From Ashinkailepas kermadecensis (taxonomy: Eukaryota > Arthropoda > Thecostraca > Neolepadidae): a DNA stretch of 64,000 nt. Positions 11,085 to 22,699 of this stretch are shown piece by piece (the first letter of the stretch is position 1; each line of letters opens with the position of its first letter). The notes beneath the pieces are model-generated. The model made no database searches, was not told the DNA's origin, and saw only the letters and a list, made by a program, of their open reading frames with translations. The position numbers and the translations under genes are program-made. Location of the stretch: positions 22,501 through 86,500 of the forward strand of contig JAOTOM010004117.1 of NCBI GenBank assembly GCA_034440615.1. Reading direction: 5' to 3'.

Positions 11085-13392
11085 GTGCAGGGGCCCGGCA
11101 CATTTTTTAGACACCGGCTGTTTTTTTAAAGAGTTTTCTTACTTTGTTCGTGCACCGACAATATTTTGAGTTACCGGCGCATTTTCCAAGACCCCGATGT
11201 GCTTATTTAGTGCCCGGTGTTTTTGTTCCTTTTTACCACCGCTTTTCGAGGACCCCAGCCGGTTTTCGAGGCTCCCATGCGATATCTATGTCCCCGGTGT
11301 GCTTTGAGGGTCTTCGTTATGGTACTTTTCAGATCTCCCGGTGTGCTTATTTAGAGTTACAGCGCATGTTTTAAGACCCTGTTACTTTTTGTGAGACGTG
11401 GTACGCGTTGGACGGCTCGGTGCATTTTCGTTCTCCCGTTGTGCTCTTAATGTCCTGCTGTGTATATTTGTGCCTCCTGACACACATTTGTGGGGCCCCA
11501 GCACGATTTTGATGGCTCCGGTATAATTTAGCAAGGCCCCTACGCGACCTTTCGGGCCCAGACGCGTGATTCCGAGGGGACCCGACGCCACTTTTCTGGG
11601 CTCGACGCAATTTTTGAGTTCGCGGGACGCGTTGCACTTAGCTGTGTTCCAGAGCGATTTGGGCTGGCCCCGGCGCAAGTTTTCGGGCCCATCGCGAGGT
11701 TTTTAGGTGCCCGTTGTGTTTATTTAGAGCCCCTACGCTAATGCTGGGCCCCGATGCGAATTTATGTGGCCCCAGAGCGTTTTTTGTTGTGGGGGGGGGG
11801 TATCCCCACGCTATTCTTGGGAGCCCACCCTTTCAGGAGGGGGCGGAGGTCATTTTCCACTTCGATTCGCCACTGCGGCTGCTCAACGAGTCTTTTTTCC
11901 AGCCGATGGCACCCTTCAGAGTAGAAAGGCCCTTCGGAGAACTTTCTTTCGGGACCTGTTCTGAGATTTCCGGTGTTCGGGTCGATTCGATGGAGTACCT
12001 TCGTGATGTTTGGGGTCGAGTTCCATTTTTTTAAGTCCCCTGCGCGATATCTTTGGGCCCAGTACGATTCATCAGGCTCTGGATGCCTTTTTTCGGTGCC
12101 CCAACACGCTTCTTTTCCGGGACCCGACATCTTTTTGTTTTGTATTTTTAACGCTATGTTCGTGTCCACAGAGTGAGATTTCGAGTAGGTATCGATTTTT
12201 TGGGAAGCCAACTACGACTTGTAGGGTTCCGGTGCGACTTTTTGGGTCCTCAGTGTGATTTGCAAGGGCAGTGATGCGACATTTTTGGTCTAAGTCAGAT
12301 TTTTGGGCCCCGTCGTCATTTGTTGGGATCCCTAGCGCGAGTTTTAGTGGCCTCGACACGTTTTTTGGGGAACACGTTTTTGGGTCTTTTGGAGGGACTG
12401 TTGGGACCACGGAGTGATTTTCCATGTCTGGAATGTTTTTTTTTCTTGCTCCGGTTTCACTTTTTGGTGGTCCGAATGAGATTTCTGGGGCCCCGTAGAA
12501 CCTGTCAAGCCCCTAACCTGATTGCCATGGGCCCGGGCGCGACTTTTTGGTTCCCGAGGTTCAGCGTGATTTTCAGGGACTCCGGCCCGACTTTTTAGGG
12601 TTCTCGTCATGATTTCCAAGTACTCCAGCATTATTTTGGGCCTCAGCATGATTTTCAGGGCCCAGGTGCGAACTTTTGAGGGCCCCAGCGTGATTTTCAG
12701 CGACCACGGTCCAACTTTTTAAAACACACAGCGCGATTTTCGGGTTCCCGGCCTGATCTTTTGGGCCCTAGAATGATTTTCAGTGACCAAACCCGTCTTT
12801 TGGGGCCCATTGTGATTTTCAGGGTCCCGACATTACTTTTTGGGCCTCAAGCGTGATTTTCAGGGACGCAGGTGCGAACTTTTGAGGCTCCCAGCATAAT
12901 TTTCAGGGGCACTGGTCCGACTTTTTGGGGATCCAGCGCGATTTTTAGGGGCGCCCGCCCGACCTTTTGAGCACCAGCGTCATTTTCAGAGATCCCTGCG
13001 AGACTACTTGGCCCCCAGCGTGATTTCAATGGGCCCCGGTGCGACTTTTTGGGGGCCCAGCGGCATTGTCAGGGGCCCCGGTCCCACTATTTGGAGTCCC
13101 AGCGGAATTTCAATTTAGGGACCCCGGAACGAGTTTTGGGCCCCCAGTGTGATTTGTAGGGCCATGGTTCGAGTTTCGGGGACAACGTCATTGGCAGGGC
13201 CCCTGTGCGACTTGTTGTCCCCAAATACGATTTTGAGGGAACCCGGTGTGATTTTTGGGGGCCCAGCGGGATTTTTAGGGAGCCCGGCGCAATTTTTCCG
13301 AACCACGGCGCGATTCTTTGGATCCCCACAACCTCTCAGGGGGAGAGGGTAGGCAACTTCCCCAATGTCCCCTTCGGTACGCCACTGACATA
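11085..13392 (+). repeat. Degenerate ~42-bp repeat array, copy 2, with unique terminus
   Basis: About 2.3 kb of alternating ~21-base half units (AGCGTGATTTTCAGGG ... and CGACTTTTTGGGCCC ...), most regular between 12,500 and 13,330. It ends in a unique tail at about 13325-13392 (CTCAGGGGGAGAGGGTAGGC ... GGTACGCCACTGAC) that matches the tail of copy 1 at 1595-1650. The left edge near 11083 (GCAGTGCAGGGGCCC) loosely resembles the inverted tail, hinting at terminal inverted repeats. The middle part (11,700-12,300) is strongly diverged. All ORFs inside are repeat translations. Confidence 0.8.
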
Positions 13393-15055
13393 CATGCATA
13401 CCTGCATTGCTACGCGACAGATGTTAGGGTTCCTTTTTCAGAACGCACTGCAGTTGCACCAAATGGCAGGGAACTCACTACACAGTGAACCATCTTCACA
13501 TGGAACCCGTCCCTGCCGAGGAAGTAGACATCCGGCATCGCTGTCCTAACTGATGTCCTGTGCAGACTCCATCCACAACAAAGCTGGGTACCTCTCTCGC
13601 ACGGCCAGATGCTGACGACGTGGACGATTGGCAATTCACCACGCAAGGAGCCGTCAGCTGATGGGTGAGGCAGTCGGCGACACTTGTAACCCTTCCGCCA
13701 GTCTAGCCGACCCCGGCCAGCCCCTCCCCTCCCCACACCAAAGGGGTGACGTCCAGATGGGCCATGTGTGCAGTGGACAGCAGGTGCGATGCACATTGTA
13801 ACCTCCTGTTCCAGACGAACAAGACGAACATGGAGCGCAGTGTTCCAGCTCAAGTCTCGGCTAGACGGGAGTGGAAGATGAAACATAGGGGAGACCGGGG
13901 CTATATAATACACGGGATGGTTGATACAACAGCATTTTCTCCAAACGTATGAAGCCGGTTTCCATGGCTACTACACATGCTGCTATTGACATCCTCTTCT
14001 CGCGACAAGAACAGGTTGAAATCATTTCTACCCGCGGCTGCGGAATGGTGACGATATGGCACATTTTTGGGGCGAAAATATCAGTTCAATTTCTGTGCTT
14101 CTCACTTAATTTCTCATTATACGCTCACTTGCTAGCTTTTCAGGTGACTGTTGTCATTAACATGTTCTCTTAGCTTTGCAACGGTGAAATGTTTTATCGT
14201 TTGCTGTTACGCTGTACTCGCAATGTTGCATAACGTGTTGCAGCCTGCACCAGATAGTCCGCGGGTAAATTGATACAGCCTGCATCAACTTAATCAGCCT
14301 GTATGAACATCAGCCTGTTTCAACGTTTTGTGGACTGGTAATGGAATAAAATAACCACATCAAATGCCTATCTGTATTCAGGCGTTTACCAAATCTGTTA
14401 ACAAAGTAATGATCTTATTCAATATTTCTACGGGAATTTATCACCTGACGGAAAAGACTGAACAGAAGAAAAGGTGCAGCTACGGAATGAACGTTTGCGC
14501 ATTCCATAAATGGCATAAACCATGAGCTATGGTCAGCGAGGACTCAAAACACTATTTTTTTACTGCAAAGGTGAAGCACGGACCCTTCAAATGGCGTAAA
14601 GTGATGTCACCAATTAATAATATATTTTATTTAGCTTCCATTTTATCAACTTACCCCATCGTCAGCAAGAACTTACCCTATTGTGGGGTACGTTGATGAA
14701 CCGGTAGTCGCGCGATGTTTGGCTCCCTGTTGGAAAACCCGGATGATGTCGCGAAAAATAATAATTATTGGGGATGATACCAGAAGGTTTCGATTTGACA
14801 TAGGTGTGGCCATCTCCTCGTTATCCTTCCAAAGTGATGGGTTATTTTGGGTTTCGCTAAAAGTGCATCAACTAGACCCGGTCTCTCCTATTCATTGAGT
14901 TACCGGTCTTGTGGATGGTGATTGAAGGATGGTTGGCAGACGGTTGGTGGAATGTAGACAGTTGGCCCGAAATAGAATGCTGAGGATTGTTGAAATGAGG
15001 ACGGTTGTTGGAATGTGGATTCTTGAGGATGATGGAATGCGTTGTGGACGGCTAG
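13393..15055. other. Unassigned sequence
   Basis: 13410-13913 is GC-rich with overlapping open frames in both directions but no recognisable domain. From 13,950 to 14,900 the sequence is AT-richer with frequent stops. A short CAGCCTG(C/T)AT(C/G) word is repeated at 14243-14320. No gene is supported. Confidence 0.45.
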
Positions 15056-15059
15056 CGAA

Positions 15060-16250
15060 ATGCGAACGGTAGTTGTAATATGGACGATCGGTGGACGGTG
15101 AACATTTGACAGCTGGTGGACCGTCGGTGGGCGGTCTGGTAGACGGTCGGTGGGTCTGGTGGACGGTCGGTGGGTCTGGTGGACGGTCGGTGGACGGTTG
15201 GCGGCTGACGGAAGGTTGACGATCGTTGGACGGCTGGCCGTTGGGGGACGGTTGCTGGTCGCCGGACGATTGGCCGCTGGTGGACGGTTGGCCGTTGGTG
15301 GATGGTTGACGGTTGGTGGACGGTTGCTAGTCGCCGAACGGCTGGCCGTTGGTGGACGGTTGCTGGTCGCCGGACGGCTGGCCGTTGGTGGACGGTTGAC
15401 AGCTGGTGGACGGTTGACAGCTGGTTGACCGTCGGTGGGCGGTCTGGTAGACGGTCGGTGGGTCTGGTGGACGGTCGGTGGGTCTGGTGGACGGTCGGTG
15501 GACGGTTGGCGGCTGACGGAAGGTTGACGATCGTTGGACGGCTGGCCGTTGGGGGACGGTTGCTGGTCGCCGGACGGTTGACCGTTGGTGGACGGTTGGC
15601 AGCTGGTGGACGGTTGACAGCTGGTGGACTGTTGACAGCTGGTTGACGTTTGGTGGACGGTGGACGGTTGACAGCTGGTAGACAGTTAGCAGTCGGTGGA
15701 CGGTTGACAGTCGGTGGACGGTTGGCCGTTGGTGGATGGTTGACGGTTGGCGGACGGTTGACTGTTGTTGGACGGTGAACAGTCGGTGGACGGTGGACGG
15801 TCGGTGCACGGTTGGCCGTTGGTGGATGGGTGACGGTTGGTGGACGGTTGACTGTTGTTGGACGGTGAACAGTCGGTGGACGGTTGACGGTCGGTGGACG
15901 GTTGGCCGTTGGTGGATGGTTGACGGTTGGCGGACGGTTGACTGTTGTTGGACGGTGAACAGTCGGTGGACGGTGGGCGGTTGACAGCTGGTGGACGGTT
16001 GACAGCTGGTGGACTGTTGACAGCTGGTTGACGTTTGGTGGACGGTGGACGGTTGACAGCTGGTAGACAGTTAGCAGTCGGTGGACGGTTGACAGTCGGT
16101 GGACGGTTGGCCGTTGGTGGATGGTTGACGGTTGGCGGACGGTTGACTGTTGTTGGACGGTGAACAGTCGGTGGACGGTGGGCGGTTGACAGCTGGTGGA
16201 TGGTTGCTGGTCGCCGGACGGTTGACGGTGGTGGACGGTTGACGGTGGTG
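15060..16250 (-). repeat. ~18-bp minisatellite with higher-order repeats, open as a P/T/V-rich frame
   Basis: Units of the type GGTGGACGGTTGACGGTT fill 1.2 kb. Larger blocks repeat: about 15120-15300 again at 15430-15570, and 15640-15780 again at 15990-16150. Because the basic unit is 18 bases, the minus strand stays open for 433 codons (15052-16353) as PPTVNR/PPTVHQ hexapeptides. The apparent start is a GTG. A mucin-like secreted or surface protein exon is conceivable, but there is no signal peptide, ATG or splice context, so I call it a repeat. Confidence 0.8.
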
Positions 16251-16259
16251 TCTCCGGCG

Positions 16260-17695
16260 CCGCCGTCAGTTGCCAGCTGACTTCACTGACACGTGAGCCG
16301 GCTGTTGCGGCGACGCCGCAGAACAATGCCTCGTAAAGAGCTGGCTGCCACACGGTGTTAGGTTCGCTGGCAATCTCATCCAGGGGAGACGTGCGACCGC
16401 CCTCGCCTTAGCCCTGTGTCGGGCTCGGCGTCTTCTCAGCAGCAGCGCGCCGACTCCCCCCCCCCCTCCCGCGGTGGATGGGGGAACCAAGACTGAGAGG
16501 TGGCAGCAGACAATGGCTTGCGGCATACATTCTATTGCCGTTACCTACGCCACTCTCAAACATGACCAAAGAGGACTAAAGTATGTTGTGATATAAATGT
16601 AGCGTGTTGGCGAGTTATGTTGCCGGTAATCTGTGGCAAAGTATCAAGCTGCGAGGGTGGTGGGTTAGTGTAGGTGTAACGAAGGGATGGGAGGATTTTC
16701 TTGGGCTTCTAGGGGCTTGCCCCATCCAATATGTTCATTGTCTGGGCTTGTTCCCAAATAGTGTACCGAAGGATGCGTTTTCCACTTGACTTCACTAAAA
16801 TTCTGCCCATGTGGCCAAACATTTCCCCTCCAGGTTCCATTTCTTCCATTATTTTAGAAACAGTGCAACATTATCCCCACCTAATAATCACTCTTATTTG
16901 GCGACCCTTCGGAGTCAAGACCTGATGAGAAAAAACTTCCTCGTCGTCCGGTGTAGAACTTTGATCTTTGTGATCACTGATCCCTTCACTTGCCAATGGC
17001 TTCCTCTCACAAGTGTCACTCCCGATCACAGCTTTTGGATCATCCACTGCTAGGGGACAAATTGACAATTGACATCGTTCATGTGTGCGAGTTTACGTTA
17101 ACCTGCCCTGCACTCGGCTACCTAGCTGGCAGGTGATCAGCAAGATGCTGTGCCGCACGACTCACGCGTCATACCGCCACACCCTCCCTTCAGGCATGGT
17201 ATGAGATAAACTTGTATCGCCTTGTCTGCGAGCCACTCGGTGTATGCGAGTGTATGCGAGCCCACATACACCGACTTGTCTGGGGACATTCACCACCGTA
17301 TCTGGGGACATGCACCGCCTGGTCTGGAGACATACGTGTACACCACCGTATCTGGCGACATACACCGCCTAGTCCGGGGACATGTCACATATACCACCTT
17401 TCCGTTTGTGTGGCTTTATGATCATGAAGGGTTTCGTTGATATCTCAGCGCACTCTGGCCGGATTTTGATCAACGGGCTATCCGACTGGATGGCCTGTTG
17501 ATTTTGACATCATCTGGATGACTTGGTATTTTTCACCTGCGATACAACACAGACCCTAGTCTTACATAGATACTCGTGCGCTAGCGACACACGATTGTCG
17601 AAATGGCGATGACCATCGAGGACCAAGTGACATGCCGTCCACCCACCCGACGTCCTCTGCCGACCGATCGATCGGTCATGTAGCCAGCTTCCCGG
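16260..17695. other. Unassigned sequence
   Basis: A short local repeat of TCTGG(G/A)GACATNCACC type occurs at 17278-17385 (about 4 units of ~30 bases). Otherwise there are only short frames. Nothing in this stretch supports a gene. Confidence 0.5.
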
Positions 17696-17699
17696 CCCG

Positions 17700-18255
17700 G
17701 ACGAGCGGTTACCGCCGGATCCACTGGTGAACTGACAAACCGGGCGGTTACCGCCGGAGCCACTGGTCAACTAACAAACCGGGCGGTTACCGCCGGATCC
17801 ACTGGTCAACTGGCAAACCCGGCGGTTACCGCCGGATCCACTGGTCAATTGACAAACCCGGCGGTTACCGCCGGATCCACTGGTCAACTAACAAACCGGG
17901 CGGTTACCGCTAGAGCCACTGGTCAATTGACAAACCCGGCGGTTACCGCCGGATCCACTGGTCAACTAACAAACCGGGCGGTTACCGCCGGATCCACTGG
18001 TCAACTAACAAACCGGGCGGTTACCGCCGGATCCACTGGTGAACTGACAAACCGGGCGGTTACCGCCGGAGCCACTGGTCAACTAACAAACCGGGCGGTT
18101 ACCGCCGGATCCACTGGTCAACTAACAAACCGGGCGGTTACCGCCGGATCCACTGGTCAACTAACAAACCGGGCGGTTACCGCCGGATCCACTGGTCAAC
18201 TAACAAACCGGGCGGTTACCGCCGGATCCATTGGTCAACTGGCAAACCCGGCGGT
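17700..18255 (+). repeat. 39-bp minisatellite, about 14 copies
   Basis: The unit contains CGGGCGGTTACCGCCGGATC and CACTGGTCAACTAACAAAC. Each unit carries the palindrome GGCGGTTACCGCC. Units are nearly identical, so homogenisation is recent. Since 39 is divisible by three, a 13-residue peptide repeat is open on the plus strand (17849-18376), but it has no gene context. The array directly abuts the truncated 3' end of the LINE remnant at 18256-18290. Confidence 0.97.
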
Positions 18256-18284
18256 TATGACCCAGAATATGATGTACTGTCAGG

Positions 18285-19090
18285 GACGAGTTGCACCGTG
18301 GGCACACTGGTTTGGCCTCATTTCTGAGCAGGTGACAGTGTGTTGCATACGTGTGTCCTATTCGCAGTCGTGCTAATGCAACCTCCTCAGCTCGTACCTT
18401 CCCGGAGGACGACGGCCCATTGGCCGTCGTCCTCCGGGCTTGATATATGTGGCTTGATTTGTTTGAGTTTGTTTGTACCCAGAGCGTCCCAACTGCGTTG
18501 CCACTTCTCATGAATGTATGTAGAAATCGTGGGGTAAAAATCCTGTGCCGGGAGAGGAAGGGCACGCGTGTAGGGTCTCCGTGCAGCTCGTCTCGCTGCC
18601 TCATCAGCGAGCTCGTTCCCCCGGATGCCGACATGACTTGGGCTCCAGCAAAATGATACACGTCTTCCCTCTCGTCTCAGTAAAGTAAGGCGGGTTAAGA
18701 TGTCCTGTAAAATGTGTTCTTGGTGGTTAAAACCTCCCAGTGCCAAGAGGCTGCTGAATGAGTCAGATAAGATAACGCAGGAGTTGTATCCACTGACTTC
18801 GTTGGTTGGTTGGTTATTGGTTTTACGACACGTCGACCGTTGAGTCATGTAGCGTCGTCAATCTCTCACGCCGATTGGTCGCGGGCGAAGAGTAGTGACA
18901 GGTGGGACTCGAACCCACAACCTTTCGATTGTGAGACGAGTATCTTACCCCTAGACCACTCGTCCCCTATTCACTAACTTCGATGAAACAGAGCGCTTTG
19001 AGGATCGCCACGAGCTCTGAGGTGTATACAGACGCTCTCCACCGCTGGAATGCCCTTGAGATTAGGGATAAACAGGACTACCGAGGACAG
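18285..19090 (-). pseudogene. LINE remnant: RNase H domain and C-terminal zinc knuckle region
   Basis: Minus-strand frames, broken by frameshifts, encode a non-LTR retrotransposon RNase H. Recognisable parts are YTSELVAILKAL near 19010-19045, CVILSDSFSSLLAL (18720-18770), a WSPSHVGIRGNELADEAA motif (about 18598-18652), then ALARLRIGHTYATHCHLL and a CPRCN...TVHHIL finger-like end near 18300-18375. RNase H and a Cys/His tail are typical of I-clade elements. The copy lacks its RT, is frameshifted, is interrupted by a SINE (18802-18967), and ends abruptly against a 39-bp minisatellite. It is not functional. Confidence 0.85.
18802..18967 (-). mobile_element. tRNA-derived SINE, nested in the LINE remnant
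   Basis: The minus strand begins with a tRNA-like head containing a matching A box (TGGTCTAGGGG) and B box (GGTTCGAGTCC). A short body (CGACCAATCGGCGTGAGAGA ... CGACGTGTCGTAAAACC) and a CAATAACCAACCAACC-type tail follow. It is flanked by a 15-base target-site duplication, 18787-18801 and 18968-18982, matching at 13 positions. The head resembles tRNA-Val(CAC), but the anticodon stem mispairs, so it is not a working tRNA gene. Removing the insert rejoins the RNase H frame around FIEVSGYNS. Confidence 0.88.
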
Positions 19091-21360
19091 TGATGGGACC
19101 CTAAAAGCAGGACAGGGTCCTCCATCTTCCTGAGGTTTGAAGATGGCCCCTGCGAGCCATCTGGACTGAGATACCCCTGAAGTTGGGAGGGGCCTCTGAG
19201 GGATGGACAGCCCCCCCCCCCCTCCGAGAGCCAATGAGAGTCCCTATGGCTGGTGATTGTTGTGAAGGATATTAAGGGTCCGCCTCAAAGCCACACTTTC
19301 CTTGAAATGAAAAATTATATATACATACATGTAGTAGGCCCTATTCAAAACAACGTACCTGAATTCCCAGGAACTGTGGAAAAGCTGGGAAAGGAACCGA
19401 AGTAGAGGCCCTCTTCATATAAACCCATACCCCCTCCTGGACCAAGATCTGGCTACGCCACTGGGATGAGGAGAATGCCTCCAATAAATGACGAGTCGAG
19501 AGAGATTTACTGTTGATGCAAGATCTTTGCACACAAGAACAACACAGGTACCAGAACAGTTTGAGATTGTGTATTTATTACCATCCATTCTGGGACAAAA
19601 AACAACAACACAGTTATTCAATGTGACGAGCGAATGTCTTGACTTGAACTCGCAGTCCTCTGTGGCTCGGGATAGCTATCACATTGCAAACGCTCACTGA
19701 GTTGATGCCAATCGCAGTGCCGCACAAATCGCCGTCTGGTGATCGGTTGTTTGATTTGTTGTTTTGGTTTCGGTGCGCGTACATAGTGTTCAAGTTAGGT
19801 GAAGAACATGGATAAATAAATAAATAATAATTGAACTGATGAGGTGCTCGGGTATCCAGTTTCTGACAGCTGGGCTGCGCCGGCTCTGCGAGCCAACGAA
19901 GGCTTGCGCTATCACCTGACTTCTCACAAACCTACTTTGTATGTACAGGTCTGCAAACCCAATGCCCTCATATTCGGCTGAATTCATCTACAAATCACGC
20001 ATTTTTCGCTCAGGACATCTTGGATAGACACTCCGACAAGACCCGTGTACACATATTGCCCATGCCGCACGCTCGTTAACTTGGCGCTACCAACGCCGGC
20101 AGCATGCATCTGCAGTACGAGCTTCTAATACACGGGCTCTTCCTTGGTCGTCGCATAGCCCTAATATAACGCCAGCTGTGCAAATCATGGCTCGGGAATG
20201 CCTCTTATTGCGACACAATGACGTCATCACATTGACATCCGATGGGACATCGTGCTGCATGACCACATGACGAAAACACGTGAACAAGGCCCACATCAAG
20301 ACCAGAACAGCGTGCGACGCCACAGCCGGTTAGCACATCATGTGGTGCGGTACTGCGCGGCCAACCTTGAGCAATGCCATCCCACCGCGCCGCTACGCTA
20401 CGCCAAAGTCGAGCCGTTGTTGCCAGCAGCTGTCGGCCTAACTCCGGGGAGGTCAGACCAGCCGTCAGAGTCAGGTCAGCCGGGTCAGCATCACTGCCGC
20501 TCACACAGCTTAACCCAGATCAGCCCAGGACACCAATTCACACGTCCAAGCGACGACCGCCGGGCATCCAGCAGCCTATCCAGCAGGCGAACTTCAGGCG
20601 TCCAGCAGGCGAACCATAGGCGTCCAGTATGCGAAACTCAGCTAATCAATGGGCGAACCTCAGGTGCCCAGCAGGCGAGTATCAGCTAACCAACAGGAGA
20701 ACCTCAGGCGTCAGCTTCAGGCGTCCAGCGGTGGGTTGAGGCTGCCGTGCGGTCCGACACGAGGGTAGTGGACAGTTTGAACCTCGGCGGCGCTCATGCT
20801 ACGGTGGGGAGGCGGGTACAGCCACGGCACGAAGGTGTGGGGCGTGCTAGCAGACTCGGCGACTCTTCTCTCCAGCGCACCCAACAGGCTGACAGCATCG
20901 CTGAAATCAGACCGTGGCACGGGTCAGTCACGTGGTGTGATGCAGGGCCGCATCCAGACGGTTTTATGAGAGGGCACGTTTCCTCGGAGGGGCACTTTCG
21001 GCGAAAATAGCTGAGTGTGGGTGGGAGGGGGGGGTGAGGTGCACTCGAGCCTTCCTCAAGGACGGCCTTTCCCGGTCAAAGTGGCGCTACATTTATATGG
21101 GGGACTCGTGTCCCCAATCCCATACTCGGTATCCGTCCCTGGTGTGATGGACTCGCATTGACAGGGTCAGATCGATCAGTCTTGTAGAATCATGTACTCT
21201 CACCGATGAGCAGTAGCCTACGCTGGAAGTGAAGTCATAAGACGGTGACGTTCGTCATGTAGAGAGCCTAGTATTCCCAATGCCGGGCAGATGTATAAGT
21301 GATTAATCATATCGTAAGCAGTTAATATTTGGCAATTTGCTGGTCAAACCACATGATCAC
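19091..21360. other. Unassigned, with degraded repeat ends
   Basis: Upstream LINE sequence may reach to about 19,240, but the frames are too broken to call. A word CTGGCTACGCCACTGG near 19448 is a common terminus of TIR elements (inverted CAGTGGCGTAGCCAG); its partner was not found. A diverged GCGTCCAGCAGGCGAAC repeat lies at 20560-20735. Two short CA/GT-poor GC-rich blocks (20,250-20,950) have overlapping frames with no motif. Confidence 0.45.
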
Positions 21361-21363
21361 GCT

Positions 21364-21738
21364 TGGTGTGTTCCTGCTGTCACCTTGACGTGTTTCTGCT
21401 GTCACCTTGACGTGTTCCTGCTGTCACCTTGACGTGTTCCTGCTGTCACCCTGGCGTATTCCTGCTGTCACCTTGGCGTGTTCCTGCTGTCACCTTGACG
21501 TGTTCCTGCGGTCACCTTGGCGTGTTCCTGCTGTCACCTTGGCGTGTTCCTGCTGTCACCTTGACGTGTTCCTGCTGTCACCTTGACGTGTTCCTGCTGT
21601 CACCTTGACGTGTTCCTGCTGTCATCTTGGCGTGTTCTTGCTGTTATCTTGGCGTGTTCCTGCTGTCACCTTGGCGTGTTTCTGCTGTCACCTTGGCGTG
21701 CTCCTGCTGTCACCTTGGCGTGTTCCTGCTGTCACCTA
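21364..21738 (+). repeat. 22-bp minisatellite, about 17 copies
   Basis: The unit is CGTGTTCCTGCTGTCACCTT plus two bases (GA or GG), with a few substitutions. It is followed by unrelated sequence beginning CTAGCACTGCAGG. No coding frame depends on it. Confidence 0.97.
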
Positions 21739-21739
21739 G

Positions 21740-22385
21740 CACTGCAGGTCGCATTCTGACCTGCCACTACAATGGTGACGCCTGACCACACACTGGCCGG
21801 TAACAGTGACGCAAGGTGCCTATTGTGACCTACCATTACAACGGTGACACCTGTGACTCGTTTCCATTCTCTAATCACTAATTCCGCCGCTGATTGTCCA
21901 CCATAAGTACAATCAAGACATCTACAATTGACGTGTAACCAAACATGTTATCGGGAAATGTGTTTGATTCTCGTGCAATCTGGCGAAGTCCACAGTCAGA
22001 ACTGCGGCGTCATTTCTGTCCAATTTCGACAAAACATGGGAAAAGATTATATGTTTTCGGCCTAGGTTGTATATGATGTCACAAAGACTCCACCTCGTCC
22101 CGGTCGCTGGGGACACCAAAACGGGCAGAATAGTTCGGGTATGACGCAGTCTGTGACGTCCGGGTCCCGGGAAAATATCCCATGTCTGCCACCTACACGA
22201 CTGCCACGGGCACCCTTGTGACGTTGCGTTGGCTGCTCTGACGTCACCAGAGATAAGGTCAGAGCTGCGCGGCGCACTGCGACCCAATTCGCCACTGGCC
22301 TCTGCCCGAAATGGAGCCGCCTGGTAACGAGCTGCTTCATTTATCACCCCGCGCTCTTCCTCGTTTCTCCGCCTAATGAGTCGGT
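21740..22385. other. Unassigned sequence
   Basis: A short ~66-base motif around GTGACGCCTGACC / GTGACACCTGTGAC is present twice (21772-21860). Otherwise no feature is supported. The 189-codon minus frame (21922-22491) runs into the 66-bp repeat and shows no domain. Confidence 0.45.
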
Positions 22386-22521
22386 GGGTATTGGGTGTCG
22401 CCTCACCAGCAGATAGGTCTGACAAGGGGCCCGAGGCCCGAGAGTGGCGGTGGGGCTTGGGTGTCGCCTCACCAGCAGATAGGTCTGACAAGGGGCCCGA
22501 GGCCCGAGAGTGGCGGTGGGG
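22386..22521 (+). repeat. 66-bp tandem duplication
   Basis: Two nearly perfect copies of a 66-base unit containing GTGTCGCCTCACCAGCAGAT and GGGGCCCGAGGCCCGAGAG. The unit length is divisible by three, so frames remain open across it on both strands. Confidence 0.95.
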
Positions 22522-22699
22522 CTTGGGCGACCGGCCGCATGTCGATGAGGTGTGGAGTACACATGTCGACGCCGAGGCATACGTGTCAGAGGGTGCCGCT
22601 CAACAACCTTCCGGCCACCAGTGCATTTGCGGCCAGTTTGAGTCGACACCAGGCTCGTGTTGCACAATGTGCCCTCCATGCCATTGAGCCTCGTGACAT

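Noticed and set aside
17700..18255. CRISPR-like regular repeats
   Set aside because: The repeats are contiguous with no unique spacers, in an animal genome; this is a minisatellite.
18898..18966. Minus-strand tRNA-Val-like gene
   Set aside because: A and B boxes are present but the anticodon stem mispairs, and the segment is the head of a SINE with body, tail and target-site duplication; it is not annotated as a tRNA.
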